A stretch of 64,000 nucleotides of DNA from Thalassotalea euphylliae (GCF_003390375.1 NZ_QUOT01000001.1:4175019-4239018), one strand, 5' to 3'. Positions 54,069 through 62,558 are shown, numbered from the stretch's first letter. A program made the numbers and translations. Notes: generated by a model not told the origin, from the sequence alone.

Positions 54069-54839
54069 TTAGATTGGTGTTGCTTGGCTGAACATATGAT
54101 TGTAAAAGGCTTTGTACCTGACTAATTCTTCTGATTTTAGCTTAATTTCGCCACCAACAAACGAGCGCTCCTTGAGTTTCCAAATAAACACTGAGCTATC
54201 GTCAAAAATACCAAAATCAATGGATTCGATTTCATTTGATTCTGCTTTTAAGGTGATCGAATTTTCAATATCGTTTTTAAGAATATAACGAGTGTTAATA
54301 CCCGCGTCTTTTTGGGCTTCAATTGTTGGCATTAGCCGCGCTAATTCGTCTTCTGAGTCAACTATAAAGACCTTTTTAATATCGACGTTTTCACCAAAGG
54401 TTTTGGCTTTTTGAATGGCTAATGCAGCATCCGCCCAAGGATTGTTGTAAATATCATCGCTTCGAATATAGTTAGTCGCGTAGTAACAACTTTTGACGTT
54501 CCAGAGTAGCTCTCGCCAAACACTTGGCATGTCTCTATCTTCAAAGGAGACGATGCCGTATTTTAGAATGTACGACATTTTTTGTTCGACTTGGTGCTTG
54601 GATTCACTAATAATTTTGATCAGTTGCTCGTAGGTGGATTTTACATCTTTAATATCCGCATGCTGGCGATAGGTTTCTACAAAAAGTACCATGATTAAGG
54701 TACTGAGTAGGCCGACAACTACGCTAAGCAAGGCGGATAAAGAAGAGCCGTCGTCGGCTAATTTATAAGTTAAATAGCCCGATGCTAAACCAACAAGGAT
54801 CTCTATTCCCTTGATAATGTATTCGCTCTCTAAACGCAT
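54069..54839 (-). CDS. Hypothetical two-helix membrane protein with soluble alpha/beta domain
   Basis: 256 residues from the ATG at 54839, which has GGAAAA upstream; a TTG at 54857 would add six residues. Two N-terminal membrane helices (about 10-28 and 33-54, GLASGYLTYKLADD... LLSVVVGLLSTLIMVLFVE), a coiled coil (about 58-90) and a C-terminal alpha/beta domain with the strand pattern KKVFIVDSEDELARLMP ... GINTRYIL ... IDFGIFDD. That pattern recalls PLD-like or receiver-like sensor domains but lacks an HKD motif, so no activity is claimed. In operon with the GNAT gene. Confidence 0.65.
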   Translation of the reverse strand: MRLESEYIIKGIEILVGLASGYLTYKLADDGSSLSALLSVVVGLLSTLIMVLFVETYRQHADIKDVKSTYEQLIKIISESKHQVEQKMSYILKYGIVSFEDRDMPSVWRELLWNVKSCYYATNYIRSDDIYNNPWADAALAIQKAKTFGENVDIKKVFIVDSEDELARLMPTIEAQKDAGINTRYILKNDIENSITLKAESNEIESIDFGIFDDSSVFIWKLKERSFVGGEIKLKSEELVRYKAFYNHMFSQATPI

Positions 54840-55284
54840 TATTATTTTTCCATACAAACAAAACTCGTGAAATGGAAAGCTATCAAATCTTTAGTGTGAT
54901 AGAAACAACTTATTTCACTGAATTTTATAAATATTTGTGAGTTGCTAAAAGTTAGTCCGAGTCCCTGTTTATTTCTAGTGAGTGAAAACGCAATTGACTG
55001 GCGGTATTCGTTTAATCGAGCGCCAGTTTGCATGAATTTTATTGCCTTCGACAAAGCTCATTGAATAACCTTGATTTTATCGTCGTCACTGATGCAATGA
55101 ATAGCTGTCCTTTGGTTTTGCCGTAATACTCAGGTGTTTAACCTAGGTACTTTACTTTAATGCTTTACTTTTATTTCGATGATAACAAAAAGTAAACTCA
55201 AGAGTGTAGTTAGGTTGTTCTGAGTTGAATCATAGAATAAGCTAAATTACACTGTGAGGTGTAAAATAATATGAGGTCGAGAAG
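54840..55284. other. 445-bp intergenic region before the TetR gene
   Basis: No convincing gene: the one open stretch (54842-55054, minus, TTG start) has no ribosome site. An inverted repeat TTTACTTTT (55164-55172) / AAAAGTAAA (55188-55196), with an extra half copy TTTACTTT at 55151, lies about 90 bp before the TetR start and could be an autoregulatory operator. Confidence 0.5.
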
Positions 55285-55893
55285 TTGTCTGCAATTAAAC
55301 GCCGCGATACCAGTAAAAAAAGAAATACGATCCTAGATGCCGCTATTGAGTGCTTTATTGAGCTTGGCTATGAGCGCACCAGCATGGACTATATCGCAGA
55401 GCGCGCGTGTGCGTCTAAACGCACCGTATACAATCACTTCGCTAGCAAAGAATTGTTGTTTAATGCGGTTATCGCTCGGTTTATTGTTGCCAATGAAGAG
55501 CAAAAGCAAATTGATTATCAGCCAGCGACTTCTTTAGCAGTGCAACTGCGCCAGTTTGCCCAATTGAAAATTGCGGTCTCGCAAGATGCTAAGCAATTAA
55601 GCTTTATGCGTATGGCATTCGGGGTTTTGCTAACGCACCCAGAAATTGCAGAGCGCGTGATGCAAAATACCGATAAAAGTGAAGATGGGTTACATAACTG
55701 GTTACAAGCTGCTGTGGATGATGGCAAACTGTTGATCAACGATATTGCACTGGCAGCAGAGGTGTTTTGGTCAATGTTTTCTTCGACATTTTTTTGGATG
55801 GCATTATTACAAGGGCCACAAGAAAAAGCGCGCTGCGAGCTGTTAACGCAAGAATTCCTAGAAACATTTTTAGCTAAATACCAAGTTGTATAA
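55285..55893 (+). CDS. TetR/AcrR family transcriptional regulator
   Basis: 202 residues, TTG start with GAGG upstream (the nearby ATG at 55271 is out of frame). N-terminal helix-turn-helix (about 12-58): ILDAAIECFIELGYERTSMD, YIAERACASKRTVYNHFASK. The C-terminal all-helical domain would bind a ligand; residues such as RMAFGVLLTHPEIAERV resemble the AcrR-C-like groups. No divergent efflux gene lies next to it, so its target is unknown. It may control itself through the inverted repeat upstream. Confidence 0.88.
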   Translation: MSAIKRRDTSKKRNTILDAAIECFIELGYERTSMDYIAERACASKRTVYNHFASKELLFNAVIARFIVANEEQKQIDYQPATSLAVQLRQFAQLKIAVSQDAKQLSFMRMAFGVLLTHPEIAERVMQNTDKSEDGLHNWLQAAVDDGKLLINDIALAAEVFWSMFSSTFFWMALLQGPQEKARCELLTQEFLETFLAKYQVV

Positions 55894-56156
55894 GTAGTTC
55901 AGCTCTGCCAGCGCATGTTGGCTTTTAGATCTTGAATCTTGTGCAACCTATATTTTCTCTACTTGCGGCAGTTTGATTGACCAAAAATTTTATACTTCAA
56001 TTGTCGCTTCACTTCACCTTAACTAGCTCACTCAGCTTGAAAAAAACTGCACCAAGCAATTCAGTTCCCAGCCAACTGCAACACACGTGTTTAGTTCTTA
56101 TGAAATTATTATCAGCGTGAAAAGTTAATCGCTTTACTTTTATTGATGTAACAATT

Positions 56157-56174
56157 GTTATGTTATAACATAAC
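56157..56174 (+). promoter_or_regulatory. Zur box upstream of dksA2
   Basis: GTTATGTTATAACATAAC is a perfect 18-nt palindrome and fits the gammaproteobacterial Zur site (core GTTATANTATAAC). It ends 28 bp before the dksA2 ATG and overlaps a second palindrome TAACAATTGTTA at 56149. Zur with zinc would block transcription, so dksA2 is expected to switch on under zinc shortage. Confidence 0.8.
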
Positions 56175-56202
56175 TTTAATTTGATTTTATTGAGGAGGTG
56201 AT

Positions 56203-56646
56203 ATGCAAGTTAATCAAGCTGTATCAAAGCTACCTTCTACTCAGCAGCTGCTCGAAGCACCAGAATCCAATTACATGAATGATGAGCAATTAGCTTTTTT
56301 CAAGAAGCATTTGATTGATTTACATGATTCAACGCGAGAGCGAATTCGCGAGGCAAAAGAACAAATGCTAAGCCCGCCAGATTTAAGCGATATCAGTGAT
56401 AGAGCTTCGTGGGAAGAGCAGTGCGCTATTTTGATGCGCATAGTCGATAGGGAGCAAAAGCTGCTACCGAAGATTCAGCAATCGCTAGAGCGAATAAGGT
56501 TAGGGGAGTATGGCTACTGCTTGGAAACAGGCGAACCAATAGGGATACCTCGCTTGTTAGCGCGTCCAACCGCTGAATATTGCGCCGATGTAAAAATTTA
56601 TCAAGAACTAAAAGAGCACATTTATCACAAGCAGCGCGAAACATAG
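56203..56646 (+). CDS. dksA2: DksA2-type zinc-independent DksA paralogue
   Basis: 147 residues. The coiled-coil domain (about 30-105) keeps the tip (DLSDISDRASWEE, about 65-77, with acidic residues at the secondary-channel tip) and is followed by the finger domain. In classic DksA the finger is C-C-C-C; here it reads CLET...CADV, that is C-T-C-V, so only two cysteines remain. DksA2 of Pseudomonas aeruginosa likewise keeps only two of the four and works without zinc. It would replace DksA at RNA polymerase in zinc-starved cells. The ribosome site AGGAGGTGAT is a full match to the anti-SD sequence. A Zur box precedes it. Its usual partner zigA follows but is now separated by an IS. Confidence 0.88.
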   Translation: MQVNQAVSKLPSTQQLLEAPESNYMNDEQLAFFKKHLIDLHDSTRERIREAKEQMLSPPDLSDISDRASWEEQCAILMRIVDREQKLLPKIQQSLERIRLGEYGYCLETGEPIGIPRLLARPTAEYCADVKIYQELKEHIYHKQRET

Positions 56647-56667
56647 TGCTGAATCGACCAGACTACC

Positions 56668-57540
56668 CTAGACGTTTTCTTGATTCATAAAATAGGTTTT
56701 ATCATAGTCAGTTGGAGACTGATTATTTAGATAACCATGTTTACGTTTGCTGTTATAAAACATTTCGATGTAATCGAAAATATCTTCCTTAGCTTTTTCT
56801 CTATTTTTGTATTTTCTTCGCTTGATCCGTTCACGTTTTAGCAACTGAAAGAAGCTCTCAGCAACAGCATTATCATGGCAGTTACCTCTACGACTCATAC
56901 TGAGTGATAAATTATGCTCAGCAGCAAATCGTTGCCAGTCATAACCTGTAAATTGGCTGCCTTGATCGGAATGTATAATAACCGTTTGCTTAGGTTTTCT
57001 TCGCCATACAGCAGCGAGTAATGCACTTAAGACTAAATCAGTATGCATCATCGATTGCATCGACCAGCCAACGACTTGCCGAGAAAACAAGTCGATAACT
57101 ACGGCTAAATAGAGAAAGCCTTCGTGCGTATCAATATAAGTGATATCAGTTACCCAAGCTTGATTTGGCTGTACTACATCAAACTGTCGTTTTAACTGGT
57201 TATCTGCGACCACAGAAGGCTTAGTGCCATAGTTGCCTTTGCGCTTCTTATAGCCGACTTGAGCTTGAATGCCTGATAACTGCATTAATCGATGAACTCT
57301 ATTCTTTGAGCAAACTTCACCTAAATCCAACATATCACTTTGAATTTTGCGATAACCGTAAACGCAGCCGCTTTCAAGCCAAGACTGTTTGATTAAACCC
57401 GTTAAGCGCTTGTCATCCTTAGCTCGCTTGGATTCTGGCTTTTGCAACCAAGCATGAAAGCCACTGCGGTGAACTTGCAACGCTTGGCACATCAGCTTTA
57501 TGGGGTATTGGTTGAGCCGAGACTTTATGAACGTGTACTT
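56668..57540 (-). CDS. IS3-family transposase OrfB (integrase domain)
   Basis: The rve DDE domain: first Asp in AWVTDITYIDTHEG, second in IIHSDQGSQFTG, and Glu in DNAVAESFFQLLKRE, with the family end YNSKRKHGYLNNQSP. Expressed as a fusion with OrfA by a -1 shift on the run AAAAG (57542-57538, minus strand); the frame from about 57540 reads KYTFIKSRLNQYPIKLM into the body. An internal ATG at 57492 would give 274 residues. Confidence 0.92.
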   Translation of the reverse strand, partial: KYTFIKSRLNQYPIKLMCQALQVHRSGFHAWLQKPESKRAKDDKRLTGLIKQSWLESGCVYGYRKIQSDMLDLGEVCSKNRVHRLMQLSGIQAQVGYKKRKGNYGTKPSVVADNQLKRQFDVVQPNQAWVTDITYIDTHEGFLYLAVVIDLFSRQVVGWSMQSMMHTDLVLSALLAAVWRRKPKQTVIIHSDQGSQFTGYDWQRFAAEHNLSLSMSRRGNCHDNAVAESFFQLLKRERIKRRKYKNREKAKEDIFDYIEMFYNSKRKHGYLNNQSPTDYDKTYFMNQENV

Positions 57541-57818
57541 TTCTTTGACTCGCCCGCAAAGTACACGGCGGCTTCCTTTAATAGATCACGTTCTTGTTGA
57601 GTACGCTTTAGTTCTTTCTCAAGCGCTTTAATACGCTTTTCTTGCTCGGATAATTCTTGGTAGTGTTCGCTGTTACTGCCATAGCGTTTTAACCAGATAT
57701 AAAGACTATTTGTCGAGATATCTAACCGTTCTGCAACGCTTGCAACGGAGTGACCTTTTTCAGTCACTTGCTTAACGGCCTGAACCTTAAATTCTTCGGG
57801 AAATCTTTTAGCGCTCAT
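57525..57818 (-). CDS. IS3-family transposase OrfA (HTH/leucine zipper)
   Basis: 97 residues: a helix-turn-helix (KAVKQVTEKGHSVASV-like, here VQAVKQVTEKGHSVASVAER, and LDISTNSLYIWLKRYG) for binding the IS ends, then a leucine-zipper coiled coil (LEKELKRTQQERDLLKEA). The stop follows the A-run where the ribosome can shift into orfB. Confidence 0.92.
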   Translation of the reverse strand: MSAKRFPEEFKVQAVKQVTEKGHSVASVAERLDISTNSLYIWLKRYGSNSEHYQELSEQEKRIKALEKELKRTQQERDLLKEAAVYFAGESKKSTRS

Positions 57819-57932
57819 TCATCCTCCTAGGACACAAAGTTTACAACTTATTTGTGTCTAGGAAAATCTGGTCGATTCATGCAACTTGTTGTGCATAAAT
57901 TGAACTGAAGTTTAGAAGGGCTAGGGCTAACC

Positions 57933-59139
57933 ATGTTAAATACGTCTAATCAACTACCCGTTACTGTGCTTTCCGGCTTTCTAGGGGCGGGGAAAACAAC
58001 AGTACTCAACCATATTTTAAATAATCGCGAAGGGCTCCGAGTGGCTGTGATTGTTAATGATATGAGTGAAATTAACATTGATGCGGCAACGGTGCAAAAC
58101 GAGGTGAGCCTAAATCGCTCGGAAGAAAAATTAGTGGAAATGAGCAATGGCTGTATTTGCTGTACGTAGCGTGAAGACTTGCTCGAAGAAGTGAATCGTT
58201 TAGCTAAAGCTGGCAAGTATGATTATCTAGTGATTGAGTCAACGGGCATTTCTGAGCCACTACCTGTTGCTGAAACATTTACGTTTGCAGATGAAGATGG
58301 CGTTAGCCTGTCAAATATTGCTACCTTAGACACTATGGTAACTGTGGTTGATGCCGTTAACTTCTTAAACGACTATGATGAAGCCAAATCTTTGCAAGAG
58401 GTAGGGGAAAGTTTGGGCGAAGAAGATGAGCGTAGTGTTGCTGATTTACTTGTTGAGCAAGTTGAGTTTGCAGATGTGCTCTTGATAAGTAAAACGGATC
58501 TTATTGCCGAGAACGACCTCAAACGCTTAAAAAGCATATTAAGCACCCCTTAATACTGAGGCTGAGCAGATCGCAATTGAACACGGAAATGCACCACTTC
58601 AACAAGTATTAAATACTAAGAAATTCAGCTTTGAAAAAGCACAACAAGCGCCAGGTTGGTTAAAAGAAATGCGTGGCGAGCATGTTCCTGAAACCGAAGA
58701 GTACGGAATTAGTAGTTTTACGTTTTGTGAACGACGACCATTTCATCCGCAAAAGTTTTACGACTTTCTACACAGTAAAGAAATAGCCGGTAAACTAATT
58801 CGCTCTAAGGGATTCTTTTGGTTAGCAACACGGCCTCACTTCGCGGGCAGTTGGAGTCAAGCTGGAGGTATTGCCCGATACGGCGCTGCAGGATTATTTT
58901 GGTTTGCAGTACCTCGTGATCAGTGGCCTGATGATCCTGAATATTTAAGGGCGATTGAAGAACAATGGGTAGAGCCCTTTGGCGATATGCGACAAGAATT
59001 AGTTTTTATCGGTCAAGGCTTAGACAAGCAAGATATTATTGCGCGCCTAAATGCTTGTTTACTTACCGATGAAGAGTTGATTCAAGGGCAAGAGGTATGG
59101 AAAACGTTGCCCGATCCATTTCCATCATGGGGACATTAG
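57933..59139 (+). pseudogene. zigA: Broken ZigA/CobW-family (COG0523) zinc GTPase, two lesions
   Basis: The parts together give about 401 residues, the normal length. G1 motif GFLGAGKTT (about 14-22), metal motif CICCT (about 74-78), G4-like ISKTDL, and the C-terminal CobW_C domain (FCERRPFHPQKF onward). Lesion 1: an amber TAG at 58167-58169, right after CICCT, where the family has a Leu before RED. Lesion 2: an extra C in the run at 58546-58549 shifts the frame just before LNTEAEQIA. COG0523 proteins of this type insert or deliver zinc to enzymes when zinc is low and are Zur controlled. Here the gene is cut off from the Zur-controlled dksA2 by the IS3 element and is almost surely inactive. 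Confidence 0.88.
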
Positions 59140-59182
59140 GAATAACTCCACTTTGGCTAATACGCCCTAATGCAAACTGAAC

Positions 59183-59210
59183 AAAAATGCCGCTGTTACG
59201 CGGCATTTTT
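59183..59210. terminator. Bidirectional terminator between zigA and the pilin gene
   Basis: AAAAATGCCGC and GCGGCATTTTT form the stem around TGTTAC; A and T tracts serve both convergent genes. Confidence 0.88.
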
Positions 59211-59256
59211 ATTCTATTCTAATTTTTGTTAATCCCTAAAGCCAAATTGCACTTTA

Positions 59257-59814
59257 TTAGCAGTTGTCTGTCAGTAGGCGAACTAACGGTTCTGTTGAAG
59301 CTGTCGGGCCAATGTAGTTAACAGAACAATTGGTTTCACTGGCGCTAACACCTTGTGGAATAATTCTAACAATTTCGACTAAACCACCGTCACTCACTGC
59401 ACACCAACTATCAGGGCAAGCCTCATTGGCGTTTAGGGGTTGAGTGTCTAGGTTCCGAATATTAGTTGTATTAACAAAATGCATGAGCGAGGTATTCCAA
59501 CGGCCAAGTGGGTAGCCATTTAATAATGGAACATTGACTGTTTGCGAACTGCCTGCAGTGCTCGGAAGCGCGATAGTGTCTGAGCCAGAAGTCGCATTTT
59601 CGATTGTCGCTTTTGCATTGGCAAGCTCTATAGCGCCTCGAAGCGCACCTTCCATTCCTTCTAACGCGGAAATGCGAGCATCTCTGCTTAGGTTTATAAA
59701 TCTAGGAACAGCAACCGCCGCTAAAATACCTAGAATCACGATAACTACAACTAACTCTATAAGGGTAAAACCCTTTTGCGATTTAACTTTTGGGGAACGG
59801 CTATTAAATAACAA
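59257..59814 (-). CDS. Type IV pilin-like protein, MSHA type
   Basis: 185 residues. After a 14-residue leader comes the prepilin cleavage motif KGFTLIELVVVIVILGILAA, with the conserved Glu at mature position 5, then a helical stalk. A C-terminal globular head has four Cys that can form the usual disulfides (ACPDSWC; NCSVNY; TDNC end). The stalk sequence PRFINLSRDARISALEGMEG is like MSHA pilins of Vibrio and Shewanella. PilD-type peptidase would cut it and it would join a pilus or pseudopilus. The rest of an MSHA operon is not in this window, so it appears to be an orphan. Confidence 0.88.
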   Translation of the reverse strand: MLFNSRSPKVKSQKGFTLIELVVVIVILGILAAVAVPRFINLSRDARISALEGMEGALRGAIELANAKATIENATSGSDTIALPSTAGSSQTVNVPLLNGYPLGRWNTSLMHFVNTTNIRNLDTQPLNANEACPDSWCAVSDGGLVEIVRIIPQGVSASETNCSVNYIGPTASTEPLVRLLTDNC

Positions 59815-60107
59815 AATAATACCTATATTTTTGTTTATTTATGACTAATCAATTCGATTGTGGACAAGCATCTTACTCGAAGCCACAAATAAAGATATTG
59901 ATCACTAACAACACTTGGGTAACTGCGCGAAAAACCTAGCAAAAACTTATAGCTAACAAGTAAACTTTACATATAAATTAATCGCTGGCGCGGATTTTAG
60001 ACAATCCTGACTGAAAATAATATTGCTATTTTGTACAAACTAAGCAGATCGGATGTCTGAATAGCCATTTCAATTGCATGAACAGATATAATAGCCTGCT
60101 CTTAGCA
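59815..60107. other. Intergenic region between pilin and cytochrome fragment
   Basis: AT-rich, 293 bp, holding the pilin promoter region on the minus strand. I see no gene or clear repeat in it. Confidence 0.5.
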
Positions 60108-60392
60108 TTACATCATACGGGCTAGCACATTGTGTTTTAGCCAGCAGTGATGATAAACCACTGCCAACAAATGCACTGATAGCGAACCAATTAATAGCCA
60201 GCTTAGGTAAAAGTGGCTAGTAGTCATAATGCTGGCAAGCTTTGGGTATACATCAAGAAATGGTGGAATCTCAACAACTGAAAAGTAGTGCAGGGTATGT
60301 CTCTCCAAGCTTGAACCAAGCCAGCCTGTCAGCGGTGTTAAAACAGCACAAACGTATAACAATAGGTGTATTGTACTGGCGATTTTTAAGTG
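60108..60392 (-). pseudogene. Cytochrome b561 family protein, C-terminal fragment
   Basis: The frame from about 60392 reads LKIASTIHLLLYVCAV, then LTPLTGWLGSSLE and the end HLLAVVYHHCWLKHNVLARMM, the last two helices and the His-pair end of a cytochrome b561 (normally about 180 residues). The first two helices are missing: upstream is the end of a membrane protein gene in another frame. TTG at 60362 is the only start-like codon, so a product is unlikely. The His in the fourth helix would have bound heme. Confidence 0.8.
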
Positions 60393-60753
60393 GTCTAAAA
60401 ATTAATTCAGCGATTAATACCGCATAAAGAATTGAAATAGAGGCCAGCCCTATTTCATAAACATAGCCAGGCGCATTTTCACCATTGAATGAATAGTATG
60501 ATGCTTCAACTATGTCGGTAATTGTCCAAAAAACACCTGACGTATAGGAGTAAATAATTAATCGTCTTAACACGGGTAAATGTTGATTGGCCTGTTTTAT
60601 CTGTTTGGGTTCTTTAACAAACCAACTGATGGTTGCGATAGATTGAAGTGTTGGCGTAAAGCCACAGGTCATAAACGATAGCGACAATAGGGTGAGTATA
60701 TTAAACGCTAACGCCCATACGTTAATAAATACGTTAGGTCGTTCCATTCCCAC
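60271..60753 (-). CDS. Membrane protein (MotA/TolQ-like), probable frameshifted part of the XRE gene
   Basis: 160 residues in frame, of which only up to ELIFRPLK (about residue 123) looks genuine; the last 37 are out-of-frame reading of the cytochrome fragment. Three or four hydrophobic helices (about 9-35, 70-88, 101-117). The sequence resembles the membrane part that in related marine bacteria I remember as continuous with an XRE-type N-terminus. It overlaps the XRE gene by 46 bp in a different frame, so this is either a coupled partner or the result of a one-base frameshift. Confidence 0.6.
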   Translation of the reverse strand: MGMERPNVFINVWALAFNILTLLSLSFMTCGFTPTLQSIATISWFVKEPKQIKQANQHLPVLRRLIIYSYTSGVFWTITDIVEASYYSFNGENAPGYVYEIGLASISILYAVLIAELIFRPLKNRQYNTPIVIRLCCFNTADRLAWFKLGETYPALLFSC

Positions 60754-61034
60754 GCAATAATTGTTGAGATTAAGGCGATAATAATGGTGATACCAATAAC
60801 GCCACCAATATTTAGTGAACCGTCACCGATGCTACTTTTAAATTCATCATCAAGCTCTGCTGGGGAAACACCGAATGCGGAAGCGATTGCCATACATGAC
60901 TCATTGGAGCATCGGCCATCTTTTTCAGCGCGTTGAATGGTTCTTAAACTAATACCGCTAACTTCTGCTAACCGCTCTTGTGACCATCTATTTTCAGCGC
61001 GATACATTTTTAATTTGGTTGTTGAAATATTCAT
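60708..61034 (-). CDS. XRE-family HTH protein with a C-terminal membrane helix
   Basis: 108 residues. HTH_XRE at residues 5-62 (MYRAENRWSQERLAEVSGIS, LRTIQRAEKDGRCSNESCM), a linker, and one membrane helix (about 76-92, GVIGITIIIALISTIIAW). The ribosome site AAGGAAG is 7 bp before ATG. The end (EWNDLTYLLTYGR) is out of keeping with the helix and is likely past a frameshift. A membrane-tethered HTH regulator is implied; its target is unknown. Confidence 0.75.
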   Translation of the reverse strand: MNISTTKLKMYRAENRWSQERLAEVSGISLRTIQRAEKDGRCSNESCMAIASAFGVSPAELDDEFKSSIGDGSLNIGGVIGITIIIALISTIIAWEWNDLTYLLTYGR

Positions 61035-61372
61035 AGTACTTCCTTGACAAAGTCCACAGAATTTATAGTCGCAAAATCCATGACAGTGCTACGACAGTTT
61101 GCCGCCAACAGCTGTTATAGCCAAGTTTTTAGCGCCAAGCATTTAATACAAGTCGCTTTTCTGAGAAGTTTATCTTCATGAACACAAGTTTTTTCGATAA
61201 TGCACTAACGTCTCTTTCGCTAGTGGGTGAAGCACTCACGCTACTTATTCAGTGAAATTTGAAAGCTAGTTGAACTATGTCATGTCGCGTTATTTGAGTG
61301 TAGTGGTATAACAAATTTGGCCACCTAGTTAGAGGTGGTATCATCACCTCATAAAATTGATTAGGTGACAAA

Positions 61373-61684
61373 ATGACAAGAACAGGCAAACGTAATTTCA
61401 CACCAGAATTTCGGTTAGAAGCTGCTCAATTAGTTGTTGATCAAGGTTATTCCGTTCGAGAAGCAGCAGAAGCGATGAGCGTTGGTAAGTCGACAATGGA
61501 TAAGTGGGTGCGTCAGCTTCGTAATGAACGCAAAGGCATCACCAGCAAAGCCAGCCCAATGACACCAGAGCAGTGTAAGATTAAAGAGCTTGAGAAAAAG
61601 ATAAAACGCATTGAATTAGAAAAGGAAATTCTAAAAAAGGCTACCGCTCTCTTGATGTCGGACTCGATGAACAATTTAAACTAA
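61373..61684 (+). CDS. IS3-family transposase OrfA
   Basis: 103 residues: helix-turn-helix (FRLEAAQLVVDQGYSVREAA, EAMSVGKSTMDKWVRQLR), then a leucine-zipper region (KELEKKIKRIELEKEILKKA). Codes across the slippery heptamer AAAAAAG (61633-61639), which in frame is A-AAA-AAG, the classic IS3 -1 frameshift site. Confidence 0.93.
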   Translation: MTRTGKRNFTPEFRLEAAQLVVDQGYSVREAAEAMSVGKSTMDKWVRQLRNERKGITSKASPMTPEQCKIKELEKKIKRIELEKEILKKATALLMSDSMNNLN

Positions 61685-62550
61685 TTAAACGACTCAAAGA
61701 GAGCTATGCGGAATTCACCATTTGCCAAACATTTAATGTTCATCGCAGTAGCTTTAAGTATTGGAATAAGCGCTCTAAGAAGCCGAATAGCAAGCAATTA
61801 AAAGAAATCGCTGTCGTTAAGCAAATCCACCGTGAAAGTAATGGCGCAGCGGGTTCTCGTACAATATCCACGATAGCGATAGACCGTGGCTATGATATTT
61901 CACGTTTCAGGGCGACAGGCTATATGAAACGTTTAGGCTTGGTGAGTTGCCAGTTACCGAAGCACCGTTATAGAAAAGTAAATCAAGAGCATGTGGCGAT
62001 ACCTAACCATCTCAATCAGCAGTTTGATGTGGTTAAGCCGAATCAGGTTTGGTGCGGTGATGTTACGTATATCTGGGTTGGCAATCGCTGGGCTTATTTA
62101 GCAGTTGTTATTGATTTATTTGCGAGAAAACCGATTGGTTGGGCAATGTCTCTATCGCCTGATACAGCATTGACGAGCAAAGCACTGATGATGGCTTATG
62201 AGATGCGTGGTAAGCCTAAAGGTGTGATGTTCCATAGCGACCAAGGGACGCATTACACCAGCCGAAGCTACCGTCAATTGCTATGGCGTTGTCAGATAAA
62301 GCAAAGCATGAGTCGCCGTGGTAATTGTTGGGATAATAGCCCGATGGAGCGATTCTTTAGAAGTTTAAAAACAGAATGGATACCCACAACGGGTTACCGT
62401 TCCTTTACTGAAGCTAGAGCTGAAATAACACACTATATTGTTGGTTATTACAGCTCAGTTAGGCCGCATCACTACAATGCTGGTTTAACCCCAAATGAGT
62501 CAGAGAAAAGATACTGGCTTGAATACAAAACCGTGGCCAATTTAAGTTGA
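61640..62550 (+). CDS. IS3-family transposase OrfB (integrase domain, frameshift-expressed)
   Basis: The frame opens at the heptamer and reads GYRSLDVGLDEQFKLIKRLK into the HTH_21 and rve domains. DDE residues: Asp in VWCGDVTYIW, Asp in FHSDQGTHYTS, Glu in DNSPMERFFRSLKTE. Internal ATG at 61924 would give 208 residues lacking the N-terminal part. The complete frame suggests that this IS could still be active. Confidence 0.9.
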
Positions 62551-62558
62551 CCACTACA

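Larger units (their letters stand above)
56650..57879 (-). mobile_element. IS3-family insertion sequence between dksA2 and zigA
   Basis: 1230 bp. Inverted ends TGAATCGACCAGACTACC (left) and TGAATCGACCAGATTTTC (right, read inward). Flanked by the 3-bp target duplication TGC (56647-56649 and 57880-57882). It carries orfA and orfB on the minus strand and blocks any read-through from dksA2 to zigA. Confidence 0.92.
61299..62558 (+). mobile_element. IS3-family insertion sequence (second type)
   Basis: 1260 bp. Inverted ends TGTAGTGGTATAACAAATTT (left) and TGTAGTGGTCAACTTAAATT (right, read inward), both continuing into GGCCAC. Flanking 3-bp sequences are GAG on the left and AAG on the right, so no intact target duplication. 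It abuts the remains of an IS407-type gene on its right. Confidence 0.88.

Noticed and set aside
54842..55054. 70-aa minus-strand open frame upstream of the membrane protein gene
   Set aside because: TTG start, no Shine-Dalgarno, no similarity that I can recognise; treated as intergenic.
56203..56646. Calling the chromosomal DksA-like gene an ordinary DksA
   Set aside because: Two of the four zinc cysteines are replaced (T and V) and a Zur box precedes it, so the DksA2 type fits better.
61150..61260. Possible integron attC-like site (CACTAACG / CGCTAGTG arms)
   Set aside because: Only a short imperfect stem; no core GTTRRRY pairs or cassette gene next to it.
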